A DNA stretch of 64,000 nucleotides from Halorientalis marina (GTDB lineage: Archaea > Halobacteriota > Halobacteria > Halobacteriales > Haloarculaceae). Shown piece by piece: positions 33,322-42,364 of the stretch. Position numbers and translations under genes: made by a program. The DNA lies in NCBI RefSeq assembly GCF_023028345.1, contig NZ_CP095487.1:2604001-2668000 (forward strand), written 5' to 3'. The notes beneath the pieces are model-generated. The model worked only from the letters and a program-made list of their open reading frames with translations. It searched no databases and had not been told where the DNA came from. The number at the start of each line of letters is the position of its first letter. Position 1 is the stretch's first letter.

Positions 33322-34929
33322 ATGTCGGACGACGAACAGCAGGAAGAGAGTCGGTCGGGTCGGGACGTCTCCCGGCGTCGGCTCATCGCCGCAGGCGGGC
33401 TTGCCGCGTTCAGTCTCGGAACGGCTGGCTGTTCTCAGATCACTGACAGTGGCGGCGACGATGCCGACGAAGACGAAGACGATGACGAGGACGAGGAGGT
33501 AACGGAGTCGACCGATACCCCGACGGCCACGCCAGCCGAGGAAAACGGCATCCGAACGATCTCCTTCGGCGAGACGCGCGATGGGTACATCGACAGCGAG
33601 GACGAGAACGATCCCGTCGACGGCGACCTCGCCGAACCCGTCGCCCTCGCTGCGGAGGGCGGCACCGTCGCCGAGATCACGATGGAGTCGTCGGACCTCG
33701 ACACATACCTCATCCTGGAGGCTCCCGACGGGTCGATCGTCGAAGAGAACGACGACGGTGCCAGGGGATTCAACAGCCGGCTCCAGGCCGAACTCGAGCA
33801 GACCGGGACCTACACCATCTGGGCCGGCACCTTCGAGGGGGACGAAGTCGGCGCGTACACGCTCTCCGTGTCGGAGATCGACGTCTCGAACCGCCCCGAT
33901 CTCGAATCGATCGCCTTCGGCGAGACCCGCGAGGGCTTCGTCGACGCCGGGGACGGGTCGGACCCGGCCGACGGTGACCTCGCCGAAGGCGTCCGTCTCG
34001 ACGCCGAGAGCGGGATCACCGCACAGATCACGATGCAGGCGGAATTCGACACGTACCTCATCCTCGAGGGGCCGGACGGCTCGGTCGTCGCCGAGGACGA
34101 CGACGGCGGCACCGGCCTCAACAGCCGTATCCGAACCCGACTCCCACAGACCGGGACCTACACCATCTGGGCCGGGAGCTTCAGCGGTACCGACACGGGA
34201 CGGTACACGCTCTCCGTCGAGGAGTCCGACCCGAGCGAGCAACCGGACCTCGAATCGATCGACTTCGGCGAGACCCGCGAGGGCTACATCGACACGGCCG
34301 ACGGGACCGACCCGGTCGACGGCGACCTCGCCGAACCCGTCGCGCTCGAGGCGGAGTCCGGGATGCAGGCCAACATCACGATGGAAGCGGATTTCGACAC
34401 CTATCTGATCCTGGAGGCCCCCGACGGCACCATCGTCGCCGAGAACGACGACGGCGCCAGCGGTCTCGACAGCCGCATTCTGGCCGAACTCGAACAGACC
34501 GGGACCTACACCATCTGGGCCGGGAGCTTCAGCGGTACCGACACCGGCAGCTACATACTCTCGGTGGCGGCGGCGGACATCCCCGAGGGGCGAGACCTCG
34601 AATCGATCTCCTTCGGCGAATCCCGTGAGGGCTTCATCGACAACGGGGACGGAGCGGACCCCAGATACGACAAGCTCGCCGAGCCCGTCGCTCTCGAAGC
34701 CGAGAGCGGTACCACCGCCGTCATCTCGATGGAGTCAGAAGAACTCGATACCTTCCTGGTGCTCGAGACACCGGACGGGACCGTCGTCGCCGAGGACGAC
34801 GACGGCGGCAGCGGCCTCAACAGCCGGCTCCAGGCCGAACTCGAACAGACCGGGACCTACACCATCTGGGCCACCACCTTCGGCGGCAGCGACACTGGCC
34901 TCTACACGCTCTCCGTCGAGCAGCGCTGA
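33322..34929 (+). CDS. Tat lipoprotein with four PPC-like beta repeats
   Basis: This 535-residue protein has a twin-arginine signal (SRRRLIAAGGLAAFSLGTAGC) with a lipobox Cys at about residue 37, so it is exported folded and lipid-anchored. An Asp/Glu-rich linker (45-75) follows. The rest is four copies of a ~115-residue repeat, each with ISFGETREGYID, a DLAEPVAL strand, TYLILEAPDG, NDDG, and TGTYTIWAGSF...YTLSV. This is the pattern of bacterial pre-peptidase C-terminal (PPC) beta domains, here with Asp-rich loops that could bind Ca2+. No peptidase domain is attached. It probably acts as a surface-binding or adhesion protein. Confidence 0.75.
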   Translation: MSDDEQQEESRSGRDVSRRRLIAAGGLAAFSLGTAGCSQITDSGGDDADEDEDDDEDEEVTESTDTPTATPAEENGIRTISFGETRDGYIDSEDENDPVDGDLAEPVALAAEGGTVAEITMESSDLDTYLILEAPDGSIVEENDDGARGFNSRLQAELEQTGTYTIWAGTFEGDEVGAYTLSVSEIDVSNRPDLESIAFGETREGFVDAGDGSDPADGDLAEGVRLDAESGITAQITMQAEFDTYLILEGPDGSVVAEDDDGGTGLNSRIRTRLPQTGTYTIWAGSFSGTDTGRYTLSVEESDPSEQPDLESIDFGETREGYIDTADGTDPVDGDLAEPVALEAESGMQANITMEADFDTYLILEAPDGTIVAENDDGASGLDSRILAELEQTGTYTIWAGSFSGTDTGSYILSVAAADIPEGRDLESISFGESREGFIDNGDGADPRYDKLAEPVALEAESGTTAVISMESEELDTFLVLETPDGTVVAEDDDGGSGLNSRLQAELEQTGTYTIWATTFGGSDTGLYTLSVEQR

Positions 34930-35056
34930 GAAGGGGCGTCCGGTCTCGGCCGCTTCGAGTTCAGTCGGACCGGCCGGCGGACTGACGAAGGGACCGATCA
35001 CTCTGATACGGTCGCTTACGCGTTGCCGATTAAATCACGAAAGCCGCGCAGCGCCG

Positions 35057-37279
35057 TTACTGGAACCCGATCCGGCCGCTGCCGGTCCGCTGGGGTTCGG
35101 CGCCGCCGCCTTTGAACTCGTCTTCCATCTGCTCGAAGTAGTCGCGGATGTCGTCGGTGACGGTCGGGCGGACGGCTTCCATCGCCGACCGGAAGTGGCG
35201 CATCTCGACGGCCTCGGCGTCGTCGTCCTCCCGGAGCGCCTGGATTGCCGCCTCGCGGGCGATGGATTCGAGGTCGGACCCGACGTAGCCCTCGCTGATC
35301 TCGGCGAGTTCCCGCAGGCTCACGTCCGGCGACAGCGGCATGTCCTCGGTGTGGATGCGGAGGATCTGTTCGCGCCCCTCCACGTCCGGTTCGCCGATGT
35401 AGGTGAGCCGGTCGAACCGGCCCGAGCGGATGAGCGCCGGGTCGATCATGTCCGGCCGGTTGGTCGCGCCGATGACCATCACGTTCTCCATCTCCTCGAG
35501 CCCGTCGAGTTCCGTCAGCAGTTGGTTGACGACCCGCTCCGAGACGTTCGAACCGACCTCACCGCCCCGGCCCGGCGCGAGCGAGTCGAGTTCGTCGAAG
35601 AAGATGATCGTCGGCGAGACCTGCCGGGCCTTCCGGAAGGTCTGCCGGATCGCCTTCTCCGATTCGCCGACCCACTTCGAGAGCAACTGGGGCCCGCGGA
35701 CGCTGATGAAGTTGGCGTCGGTCTCGTTGGCGACGGCCTTCGCCATCAGCGTCTTCCCGGTGCCGGGCGGCCCGTAGAGCAGGACGCCCGCGGGCGGCTG
35801 GATACCCATGCGCTGGAACTTCTCCGGGGAGTTCATCGGCCACTCGACCGACTCCTGGACTTTTTCCTTGGCGCTCGTGAGCCCGCCCACGTCCTCCCAG
35901 GTGATCTTCGGGAGCTCCACGAGGACCTCCCGCATCGCCGACGGACTCACCTCGTTGAGGGCCCCGCGGAAGTCGTCCCGTTTGATTATCATCCGGTCGA
36001 TGAGGCTCGGCGGGATGTCCTCCTCGTCGAGGTCGATCTCGGGGAGGTAGCGCCGCAGGGCCTTCATCGCGGCCTCTTTCGTGAGGCTCTCGATGTCGGC
36101 ACCGACGAACCCGTGGGTCTCGGTCGCCAGGTTCGCCAGGTTCACGTCGTCCGAGAGGGGCATCCCGCGGGTGTGGATCTGGAGAATCTCCTCGCGACCC
36201 ACCTCGTCGGGGACGCCGATCTCGATCTCGCGGTCGAAGCGACCCGGGCGACGGAGCGCGGGGTCGACCGAGTCGACGCGGTTCGTCGCCGCGATGACGA
36301 TGACCTGGCCCCGGCTTTCGAGACCGTCCATCATCGTCAGCAGTTGCGCGACGACGCGGCGTTCGACCTCGCCGGTCACGTCCTCGCGCTTGGGCGCGAT
36401 GGAGTCCAGTTCGTCGATGAAGATGATGCTTGGCGCTTCCTCGCTCGCGTCCTCGAAGATCTCCCTGAGTTGCTGTTCGGACTCGCCGTAGTACTTGGAG
36501 ATGATCTCGGGGCCGGCGATGGAGAAGAAGCTAGCCGAGGTCTCGTTGGCGACGGCCTTGGCGAGCAGGGTCTTCCCGGTGCCGGGCGGCCCGTGGAGCA
36601 GCACCCCCTGTGGCGGCTCGATGCCGAGTTTCTTGAAGATCTGGGGGTGTTTCATCGGGAGTTCGACCATCTCCCGGACCCGCTGGATCTCCTTTTGCAG
36701 GCCGCCGATGTCCTCGTAGGTGATCCCACCGCCGGTCTTCTCGAAGCCGGAGATGGGTTCCTCCCGGAGTTCGACCTCGGTGTCCTCGGTGATGAGGACG
36801 ACGCCCTCCGGTTCGGTCTCGACGGCGATGAGTGGAATAGCCTGGCCGGGCGAGCGCATGAACGGATGGTTGGTCGAGGACATCACGGGAACGATGTCGC
36901 GCTCGACGACCGGGCGCTTCAGAATCTGCCGTTTGACCATGCCGGCGGCGTCGCTGCCGAACTGCACCGACGCCTCCTCGGGCGGTGCGAGCACCAGCGA
37001 GTCCGCTTTCTGTGCCTCTGCCTTGCGAATGGTGACGCGCTCGCCGATACCGACGTCGGCGTTCTGACGCGTGAAGCCGTCGATCCGGACGGTGTCGGTG
37101 TTCCAGTCCTGCCGGTCCGCCCGCCAGACCTTCGCGGCCGTCGTGTCGGCACCCTCGATCTCGATGATGTCACCCGGAGAGAGCTTCAGGTGCAAGAGGG
37201 TGTCGGGATCGAGGCGAGCGATTCCACGACCCGAATCGTTCGGGTACGCCTTCGCCACCTCCAGTTGAACTTCGTTCAT
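35057..37279 (-). CDS. cdc48: CDC48/p97-type AAA+ ATPase
   Basis: This 740-residue protein is an archaeal VAT/Cdc48 unfoldase. The N domain (double-psi beta barrel plus clam fold) covers about 1-185. The D1 ATPase has Walker A GPPGTGKT at 230-237 and Walker [17 protein letters not shown]2 has a second GPPGTGKT at about 503 and [16 protein letters not shown], each with an arginine-finger/SRH region ([20 protein letters not shown]). The C-terminal tail ([17 protein letters not shown]) is glycine-rich. It forms hexamers that unfold substrates for the proteasome. It is transcribed alone and divergently from a winged-helix gene. Confidence 0.95.
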   Translation of the reverse strand: MNEVQLEVAKAYPNDSGRGIARLDPDTLLHLKLSPGDIIEIEGADTTAAKVWRADRQDWNTDTVRIDGFTRQNADVGIGERVTIRKAEAQKADSLVLAPPEEASVQFGSDAAGMVKRQILKRPVVERDIVPVMSSTNHPFMRSPGQAIPLIAVETEPEGVVLITEDTEVELREEPISGFEKTGGGITYEDIGGLQKEIQRVREMVELPMKHPQIFKKLGIEPPQGVLLHGPPGTGKTLLAKAVANETSASFFSIAGPEIISKYYGESEQQLREIFEDASEEAPSIIFIDELDSIAPKREDVTGEVERRVVAQLLTMMDGLESRGQVIVIAATNRVDSVDPALRRPGRFDREIEIGVPDEVGREEILQIHTRGMPLSDDVNLANLATETHGFVGADIESLTKEAAMKALRRYLPEIDLDEEDIPPSLIDRMIIKRDDFRGALNEVSPSAMREVLVELPKITWEDVGGLTSAKEKVQESVEWPMNSPEKFQRMGIQPPAGVLLYGPPGTGKTLMAKAVANETDANFISVRGPQLLSKWVGESEKAIRQTFRKARQVSPTIIFFDELDSLAPGRGGEVGSNVSERVVNQLLTELDGLEEMENVMVIGATNRPDMIDPALIRSGRFDRLTYIGEPDVEGREQILRIHTEDMPLSPDVSLRELAEISEGYVGSDLESIAREAAIQALREDDDAEAVEMRHFRSAMEAVRPTVTDDIRDYFEQMEDEFKGGGAEPQRTGSGRIGFQ

Positions 37280-37420
37280 ACCTGTGGGGATGTGTCACAC
37301 TCGGGTACGCCCGGAGATATGCTTTTTGCATGCCGGGGCGCGGTCGGGGAGACGATACGCACGTCTCTCGCGGTACGTGAAGTCACGTTTTTCATCGAAC
37401 GAGTGCAAGCGTGAATAACG

Positions 37421-37759
37421 ATGGCGATACCCACCTGGCTTGCCGACGACGGCTGGGGGACCGCGGAGGCGGAACCGACGCCCGCGCAACTCGACCGGGT
37501 CGCCGACACCGTCGCCGCCCTCTCCCACGGCGCTCGCCTCGACATCCTCGCGACCCTCGACCGGACGGAACCGGCGTCGTACAGCGACCTCCGGGCCGAC
37601 ACGGACGTCGACGACAACGGCCAGTTCAACTACCACCTCCGCCAGCTCGACGGTCTCGTCGCCGACGGGCCCGACGGCTACACGCTGACCGACCGTGGCG
37701 AGCGAGTCCTCGAACTCGTGTTCGAGGAGGCCCGCCTCGGGGACCCGTCGGACAGCTGA
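37421..37759 (+). CDS. Winged-helix transcription regulator (ArsR-like)
   Basis: This 112-residue protein has an ArsR-like winged helix (about 24-90, ALSHGARLDILATLDRTEPASYSDLRADTDVDDNGQFNYHLRQLDGLV). It lies 55 bp upstream of azlC on the same strand and divergent from cdc48, so it may control the amino-acid exporter. Confidence 0.78.
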   Translation: MAIPTWLADDGWGTAEAEPTPAQLDRVADTVAALSHGARLDILATLDRTEPASYSDLRADTDVDDNGQFNYHLRQLDGLVADGPDGYTLTDRGERVLELVFEEARLGDPSDS

Positions 37760-37814
37760 GAGAAGATTTCTTCGCCGGGTATTTAGGGAGCTGGCAGTCC
37801 TTCGAACTGCTCCG

Positions 37815-38609
37815 ATGACTGGTCCGCCAGACGGGTCGGGGGTGCACCCGACCACTGCGGAGAACGGTGTCGCTACGGAACCCCGAATCGAGACCACCGA
37901 CGACGAGTCGGACGCGACGGCGCCCGAACGGCCCGTCACGTTCACCGGTTTCCGGGCCGGCTTCGTGACCTGCCTCCCGGTCGCGCTCGGCGTCGGCGCG
38001 TACGGCCTGGTATTCGGCGTCCTCGCGAACCAGGCGGGGCTGAGCGTCGCGGAAGCCACACTGATGAGTGCGACGGTGCTGGCGGGTGCCGCACAGCTGG
38101 TCGCCGTCGACCTCTGGGCCGCTCCGGTGCCGGCGGCGACCGTCGTCGGGGCCACCCTCGTCGTCAATCTCCGATACGTGCTGCTGGGCGCGACGCTCCG
38201 CCCGTGGCTCGGGGAGCTGTCGCTGGCCCAACGGTACGCGAGCGCCTTCTTCACCGCCGACGAGAACTGGGCGCTGACCGTCCGCGACCTGCGGTCCGGG
38301 AGCGGGCGCGGTGCGTTCCTGCTCGGGAGCGGCCTGGCGATATGGGCGTTCTGGGTCGCCGCCACCGTCGCCGGGAGCCTCGCCGGCGCCGCCGTCGGCG
38401 ACCCCGCTCGCTACGGGCTGGATTTCGTCCTGACGGCGGTCTTTCTCGTCATCGCCGTCGACCTCTGGGACGGGACCGGCGACCTGCTCCCGTGGGGTGT
38501 CGCCCTCGCCGTCGCACTGACCGCGGACGCGGTGCTCGCCGGGAAATCCTACATCCTGCTCGGCGGGCTCGCCGGCGGTCTCGCGGAGGTGGCTCGTGAT
38601 GGTCGCTGA
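37815..38609 (+). CDS. azlC: AzlC-family branched-chain amino acid exporter subunit
   Basis: This 264-residue membrane protein has about seven helices. It carries AzlC features: the GFRAGFVTCLPVALGVGAYGLVFGVLA start, ATVLAGAAQLVAVDL, VVNLRYVLLGATLRPWL and FFTADENWAL. It forms a complex with AzlD to export branched-chain or related amino acids. An N-terminal 45-residue acidic, disordered segment is extra. It overlaps azlD by 11 bp. Confidence 0.85.
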   Translation: MTGPPDGSGVHPTTAENGVATEPRIETTDDESDATAPERPVTFTGFRAGFVTCLPVALGVGAYGLVFGVLANQAGLSVAEATLMSATVLAGAAQLVAVDLWAAPVPAATVVGATLVVNLRYVLLGATLRPWLGELSLAQRYASAFFTADENWALTVRDLRSGSGRGAFLLGSGLAIWAFWVAATVAGSLAGAAVGDPARYGLDFVLTAVFLVIAVDLWDGTGDLLPWGVALAVALTADAVLAGKSYILLGGLAGGLAEVARDGR

Positions 38610-38943
38610 CCTCGCCCTCGACCCGGTCGTCGTCGGCGTCGTGGCCGCGATGGCGGCCGTGACCTACGCGACGAAGGCCGCCGGCCTGTGGCTCCTGGGC
38701 GGCGTTGACCTCCCGGAGCGGGCGCGGGCGGGGCTCGAAGCCACCCCGGGTGCCATCGTCGTCGCGCTCCTCGGGCCGGAACTGGCCGGCGCCGGGCCGC
38801 CGGAGTGGGGGGCGGGCGCCGTGGCGGTCGTCGTCGCGTGGCGGACCGACAGCCTCGCGCTCGCGCTGGCCACCGGTATCCTGGCGGTGCTCGCACTGCG
38901 CGGCCTGCTGTCGCCTCACTTCGCCGGCGTCTTCTCGCCGTAG
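38599..38943 (+). CDS. azlD: AzlD-family exporter partner
   Basis: This 114-residue protein has four helices and typical AzlD segments (YATKAAGLWLLGG, ARAGLEATPGAIVVALLGPELA). It is the obligate partner of AzlC. The ATG at 38599 lies inside the end of azlC; a GTG one codon earlier is possible. Its last 28 bp overlap the 3' end of the convergent acyl-CoA ligase gene. Confidence 0.82.
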   Translation: MVADLALDPVVVGVVAAMAAVTYATKAAGLWLLGGVDLPERARAGLEATPGAIVVALLGPELAGAGPPEWGAGAVAVVVAWRTDSLALALATGILAVLALRGLLSPHFAGVFSP

Positions 38944-40910
38944 ATGTCGGCGATGCGGTCGCTGAACTTCTCGCGGATGTTCCGGCGCTTTTTCTTCAGC
39001 GAGGCCGTCAGCATATCGTTCCCGGGCGTCCACTCCATCGGCAGTAACTCGAACTCCTGGATGCGCTCGTGTTCGGCGAGGTCCTCGTTGACCTCGTCGA
39101 TAGCACGCTGGACGAAGGCGTGGACCGTCTCGTGTTCGATGAGATCGACGATCCGCATGGGGAGGTCGTGACCCTCGCGTTCGCCCCACCGTTTTATCGC
39201 CTCGGCGTTCGGAACGATCAGCGCCGAGATGAACGTCCGGTCGTCACCGATGACCATGATCTGGTCGATTGACTCCTTCGTCGCAAATGCCTCCTCGATG
39301 GGCCGGGGCGCGACGTTCCGTCCCGTCGTGAGGACGATGATCTCCTTGATCCGGTCGTGGTAGACGAGGTAGCCGTCGTCGGACTCCTCGACGATGTCGC
39401 CGGTCCGCAGCCACCGCTCGTCACCGTTCGTCAGCGTCTCCCGCGTTCCCTCGAACGCGGCGGCGGTGCGGTCCGGGTCCTGCCAGTACCCCTCGGTCAC
39501 GTTCGGTCCCGTGACGAGGAGTTCGCCGACCGGCCCGTCGGCCAGTTCGCGGATGTCCTCCTCGACGACACTCTCGTCCAGTTTCGTCTCGATTCCGGGC
39601 AGTGGCGGTCCCAGTTGGCCGGGGCGCATATCCTCCGCCGGATTCCCCGTCACGACCGGCGCGGCCTCGGTGAGGCCGTAGCCCTCACAGAGCTTGATGC
39701 CCATGCCGTGGAACAGTTCCGTCAGCTCCGTATCGAGCGTGCCGCCGCCGCTGACGACCATCTCGATGTTGCCGCCCATGCGTGATTTGACCTTGCTGTA
39801 GACCAGCCGGTTCGCCAGGCTCCGTTTCAGCCGCAGTCCGAGGCCGGGACTGTCCGAGCGGCCGCACGCGCGGGCGACGTCCATCGCCCACTCGAAGGTG
39901 CGGCGACTCCGCCCGGAGCCCGCCCGCTCGCGCATCGCGTCGAACATCCGCTCGTAGACCCGTGGAACGCTCGTCATCGTCGTCGGTGCGACCGCCTGCA
40001 TGTCCGCCTGGATGGTGTCCGTACTTTCCGCGTACGCCACGGTCGCACCGGCCGCGAACATCGTGAAGTGGCCCGCCGTCCGCTCGAAACTGTGTGCGAG
40101 GGGAAGGAAAGAGAGGGTCAGCGAGTCCGCATCGAGCGTCGGCACGTCGTCGTCCTTGTCCGGACGTGGACTGTAGCGTTTCCGCACCTGACTGACGTTC
40201 TCCCGGAAGTTGTGGTGGGTCAATTTGACACCCTTCGGGTCGCCCGTCGTCCCCGAGGTGTAGATGAGACTCGCGAGGTCGTCGGGCCCGCGCTCGTCGA
40301 GGAACGACATGTACCGCGTCTCGGAGATCAGCGCCTGCCCGCGTTCGTAGAGGTCGGCCAGCGTGTAGATGCTGTCGTGGTTCGCCGCCACCGGCTCGTC
40401 GTCCATCAGGACGACGAACTCCACTTCCACGTCGTCTTTGACTTCGAGGACCCGTTCGAGCAGTTCCTGATTCTCGACGACGATGCCGACGGCCCCGGAG
40501 TCCGCGAGCAGGTACTCGACCTGGCTGGCCGAGGACTCGGTGAACAGCGTCGTCACGATGCCGCCCGCGGCCAGCAGGGCGAAGTCGGTCTGTGCCCACT
40601 CCATCCGAGTGTTGGCGAAGATGCCGATCCGGTCGTCCGGCTCGACGCCGATGTCACGGAACCCGGCGGCGAGTGCCTTCACCACGTCGTGCATCTCCTC
40701 GTAGGTGAGCGTCGCGTACTCGCCGTCGGGGGCTTCGGGTACGACCGCGGGAGCCAGCGACCGGTCGTAGACACCGCCCTTGTACCGCTGGGCCGGGTCG
40801 TCCGCGTGCCGTTCGGCGACCGATGCGAACAGTTCCGGTATCGTACCGGTTCCGGTCACCGAGTCCGAATACTCGGCCTCCCTGCCCAGCAGGTCCTCCG
40901 TGTCAACCAT
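38916..40910 (-). CDS. Long-chain fatty acid-CoA ligase (AMP-forming)
   Basis: This 664-residue adenylate-forming enzyme activates carboxylic acids to CoA thioesters. The AMP-binding P-loop is LIYTSGTTGDPKG, with the conserved LAHSFERT, EGYGLTEAAPV and YLVYHDRIKEIIVLTTGRNVAP segments. The family's catalytic Lys is near the C-terminus in MLTASLKKKRRN. The size and the N-terminal YATLTYEEMHDVVKALAAGF match long-chain acyl-CoA synthetases (FadD15-like). Substrate range is unknown. I start at the ATG at 40910. Confidence 0.88.
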   Translation of the reverse strand: MVDTEDLLGREAEYSDSVTGTGTIPELFASVAERHADDPAQRYKGGVYDRSLAPAVVPEAPDGEYATLTYEEMHDVVKALAAGFRDIGVEPDDRIGIFANTRMEWAQTDFALLAAGGIVTTLFTESSASQVEYLLADSGAVGIVVENQELLERVLEVKDDVEVEFVVLMDDEPVAANHDSIYTLADLYERGQALISETRYMSFLDERGPDDLASLIYTSGTTGDPKGVKLTHHNFRENVSQVRKRYSPRPDKDDDVPTLDADSLTLSFLPLAHSFERTAGHFTMFAAGATVAYAESTDTIQADMQAVAPTTMTSVPRVYERMFDAMRERAGSGRSRRTFEWAMDVARACGRSDSPGLGLRLKRSLANRLVYSKVKSRMGGNIEMVVSGGGTLDTELTELFHGMGIKLCEGYGLTEAAPVVTGNPAEDMRPGQLGPPLPGIETKLDESVVEEDIRELADGPVGELLVTGPNVTEGYWQDPDRTAAAFEGTRETLTNGDERWLRTGDIVEESDDGYLVYHDRIKEIIVLTTGRNVAPRPIEEAFATKESIDQIMVIGDDRTFISALIVPNAEAIKRWGEREGHDLPMRIVDLIEHETVHAFVQRAIDEVNEDLAEHERIQEFELLPMEWTPGNDMLTASLKKKRRNIREKFSDRIADIYGEKTPAK

Positions 40911-41011
40911 TGAATGGATTGAACAGGATGCCCGTATATTAAACCGGGCCCCGTTTGGGCCAGCGAAAACGCCCCCGGGAGACCGCCCCACGTCCTGCGA
41001 TTCGCTGGCGG

Positions 41012-42244
41012 TCACCGACGACCGAGTAGCCCACCGACGAGCGCGGCGACGGCGACGGTGGCGACAGTGGCGGCAGCACCGAACACGCCACGGACGCCAA
41101 ACGGTGCCACCAGCGGGCCGAAGACGATGGGTGCGGCGAACTGGCCGACGTACCCCGCGGAGGCGAGATACGAGCTGTACTGGCCCTGCCGGTCCTGAGG
41201 CGCGAGCGCCTCGATCCAGGCGAACGCCGACGGGAAGACGAGCCCGAGGCCGAGGCCGAAGGCGACGACCGGCGGCACCGCCGTCAGCGCGGAGTCGGCG
41301 ACCGTGGCGGTCGCGAACCCGACGATCCACAGCAGGAATGCCAGCCCGGTGAGCGCGTGCCGGCTGGCCCGTCGCAGAAGCCGGTCGTAGAGGGCGGCCG
41401 AGACCCCGCCCGCCGCGCCGTTCGCGGCGAGATAGAGGCTTATGGAGAACGAGGAGGTCGTCCCGAGCGCGTCGAGCAGCTGTGGGTAAAAGACGACGAT
41501 ACTGTACAGGAGCGCGTTCGCACCGAAGTACAGCAGGTAGACCGCGAGGAGTTCGGGGCGACGACCGAGAACGGCAACGACGCCGGCGAATCCGCCGGCA
41601 TCCGTACCCGAGCCGTCCGCCGGTGGCTCGTCCGACGGGTCGCCGTCCCGGCCGTCACCGCTGCCGTCGGCGGCGGCCGACGAGGGAGCAGTCTCGGGAA
41701 TCGTGACGAGCGCGAGCAGTCCGAGGGGGAGCGCGACGAGGTAGACACCGAACGGGAGCTGCCAGGAGACGGTGCCGAGCGCGCCGCCGACCAGCGGCCA
41801 GACGGCCGCACCGGCGCTGTTGGCGCTGCTCCGCAGGCCGAGCGCCCGGTCCATCTCCGGGCCCTCGAACCGCTGGTAGATCAGGACCGTGACCCCGGTG
41901 TAGACGAAGGCGACGCCGACGCCAAGCACCGCCCGGGAGAGCAGCAGTGGAAGAAACGAGTCGACGACCAGGCCCGCGCCGCCGCCGGCGGCGTAGAGGA
42001 GGAGACCGCCGACGAACGGTCGGCGCGGGCCGAGCCGGTCGATCAGCGCGCCCGCGACCGGGCTGACGACGACGATCAGGAGGCCGTGTGTGGTGATGAT
42101 GAGGCCGGCGGCCGACTCCGAGACCCCGAGACCGTCCCGGATCGCGGGGACGACCGGTCCGAGGATCGCTCCGGCCATCACCGTCAGCGTCGCCGCCGCC
42201 ACGACGAGCCACAGGGTCGCTCGCGTCCCCGACGACTCCGTCAT
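41012..42244 (-). CDS. Major facilitator superfamily transporter
   Basis: This 410-residue protein has about twelve helices with the MFS signatures in the 2-3 loop (GALIDRLGPRRPFVGG) and after helix 8 (YDRLLRRASRHALTG). A long acidic Gly/Asp/Ser-rich loop (about 180-215) separates the halves. It resembles haloarchaeal drug/metabolite exporters; the substrate is unknown. It lies convergent to nothing nearby and stands alone. Confidence 0.85.
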   Translation of the reverse strand: MTESSGTRATLWLVVAAATLTVMAGAILGPVVPAIRDGLGVSESAAGLIITTHGLLIVVVSPVAGALIDRLGPRRPFVGGLLLYAAGGGAGLVVDSFLPLLLSRAVLGVGVAFVYTGVTVLIYQRFEGPEMDRALGLRSSANSAGAAVWPLVGGALGTVSWQLPFGVYLVALPLGLLALVTIPETAPSSAAADGSGDGRDGDPSDEPPADGSGTDAGGFAGVVAVLGRRPELLAVYLLYFGANALLYSIVVFYPQLLDALGTTSSFSISLYLAANGAAGGVSAALYDRLLRRASRHALTGLAFLLWIVGFATATVADSALTAVPPVVAFGLGLGLVFPSAFAWIEALAPQDRQGQYSSYLASAGYVGQFAAPIVFGPLVAPFGVRGVFGAAATVATVAVAALVGGLLGRR

Positions 42245-42364
42245 ATGCCGGCGGTTTGGCAGCCACCGGCAACCGGATTTCGGTTCCAGCCGAGGACGTT
42301 CTCGAGAGCGTCGAGACCGTGAAACACCCGAAAGTGGTTTGAACTGTCTGTCGTATTAGAGAAT

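Noticed and set aside
33580..34929. Four long DNA repeats as a possible mobile or phase-variable array
   Set aside because: They correspond exactly to four protein repeats in one uninterrupted reading frame.
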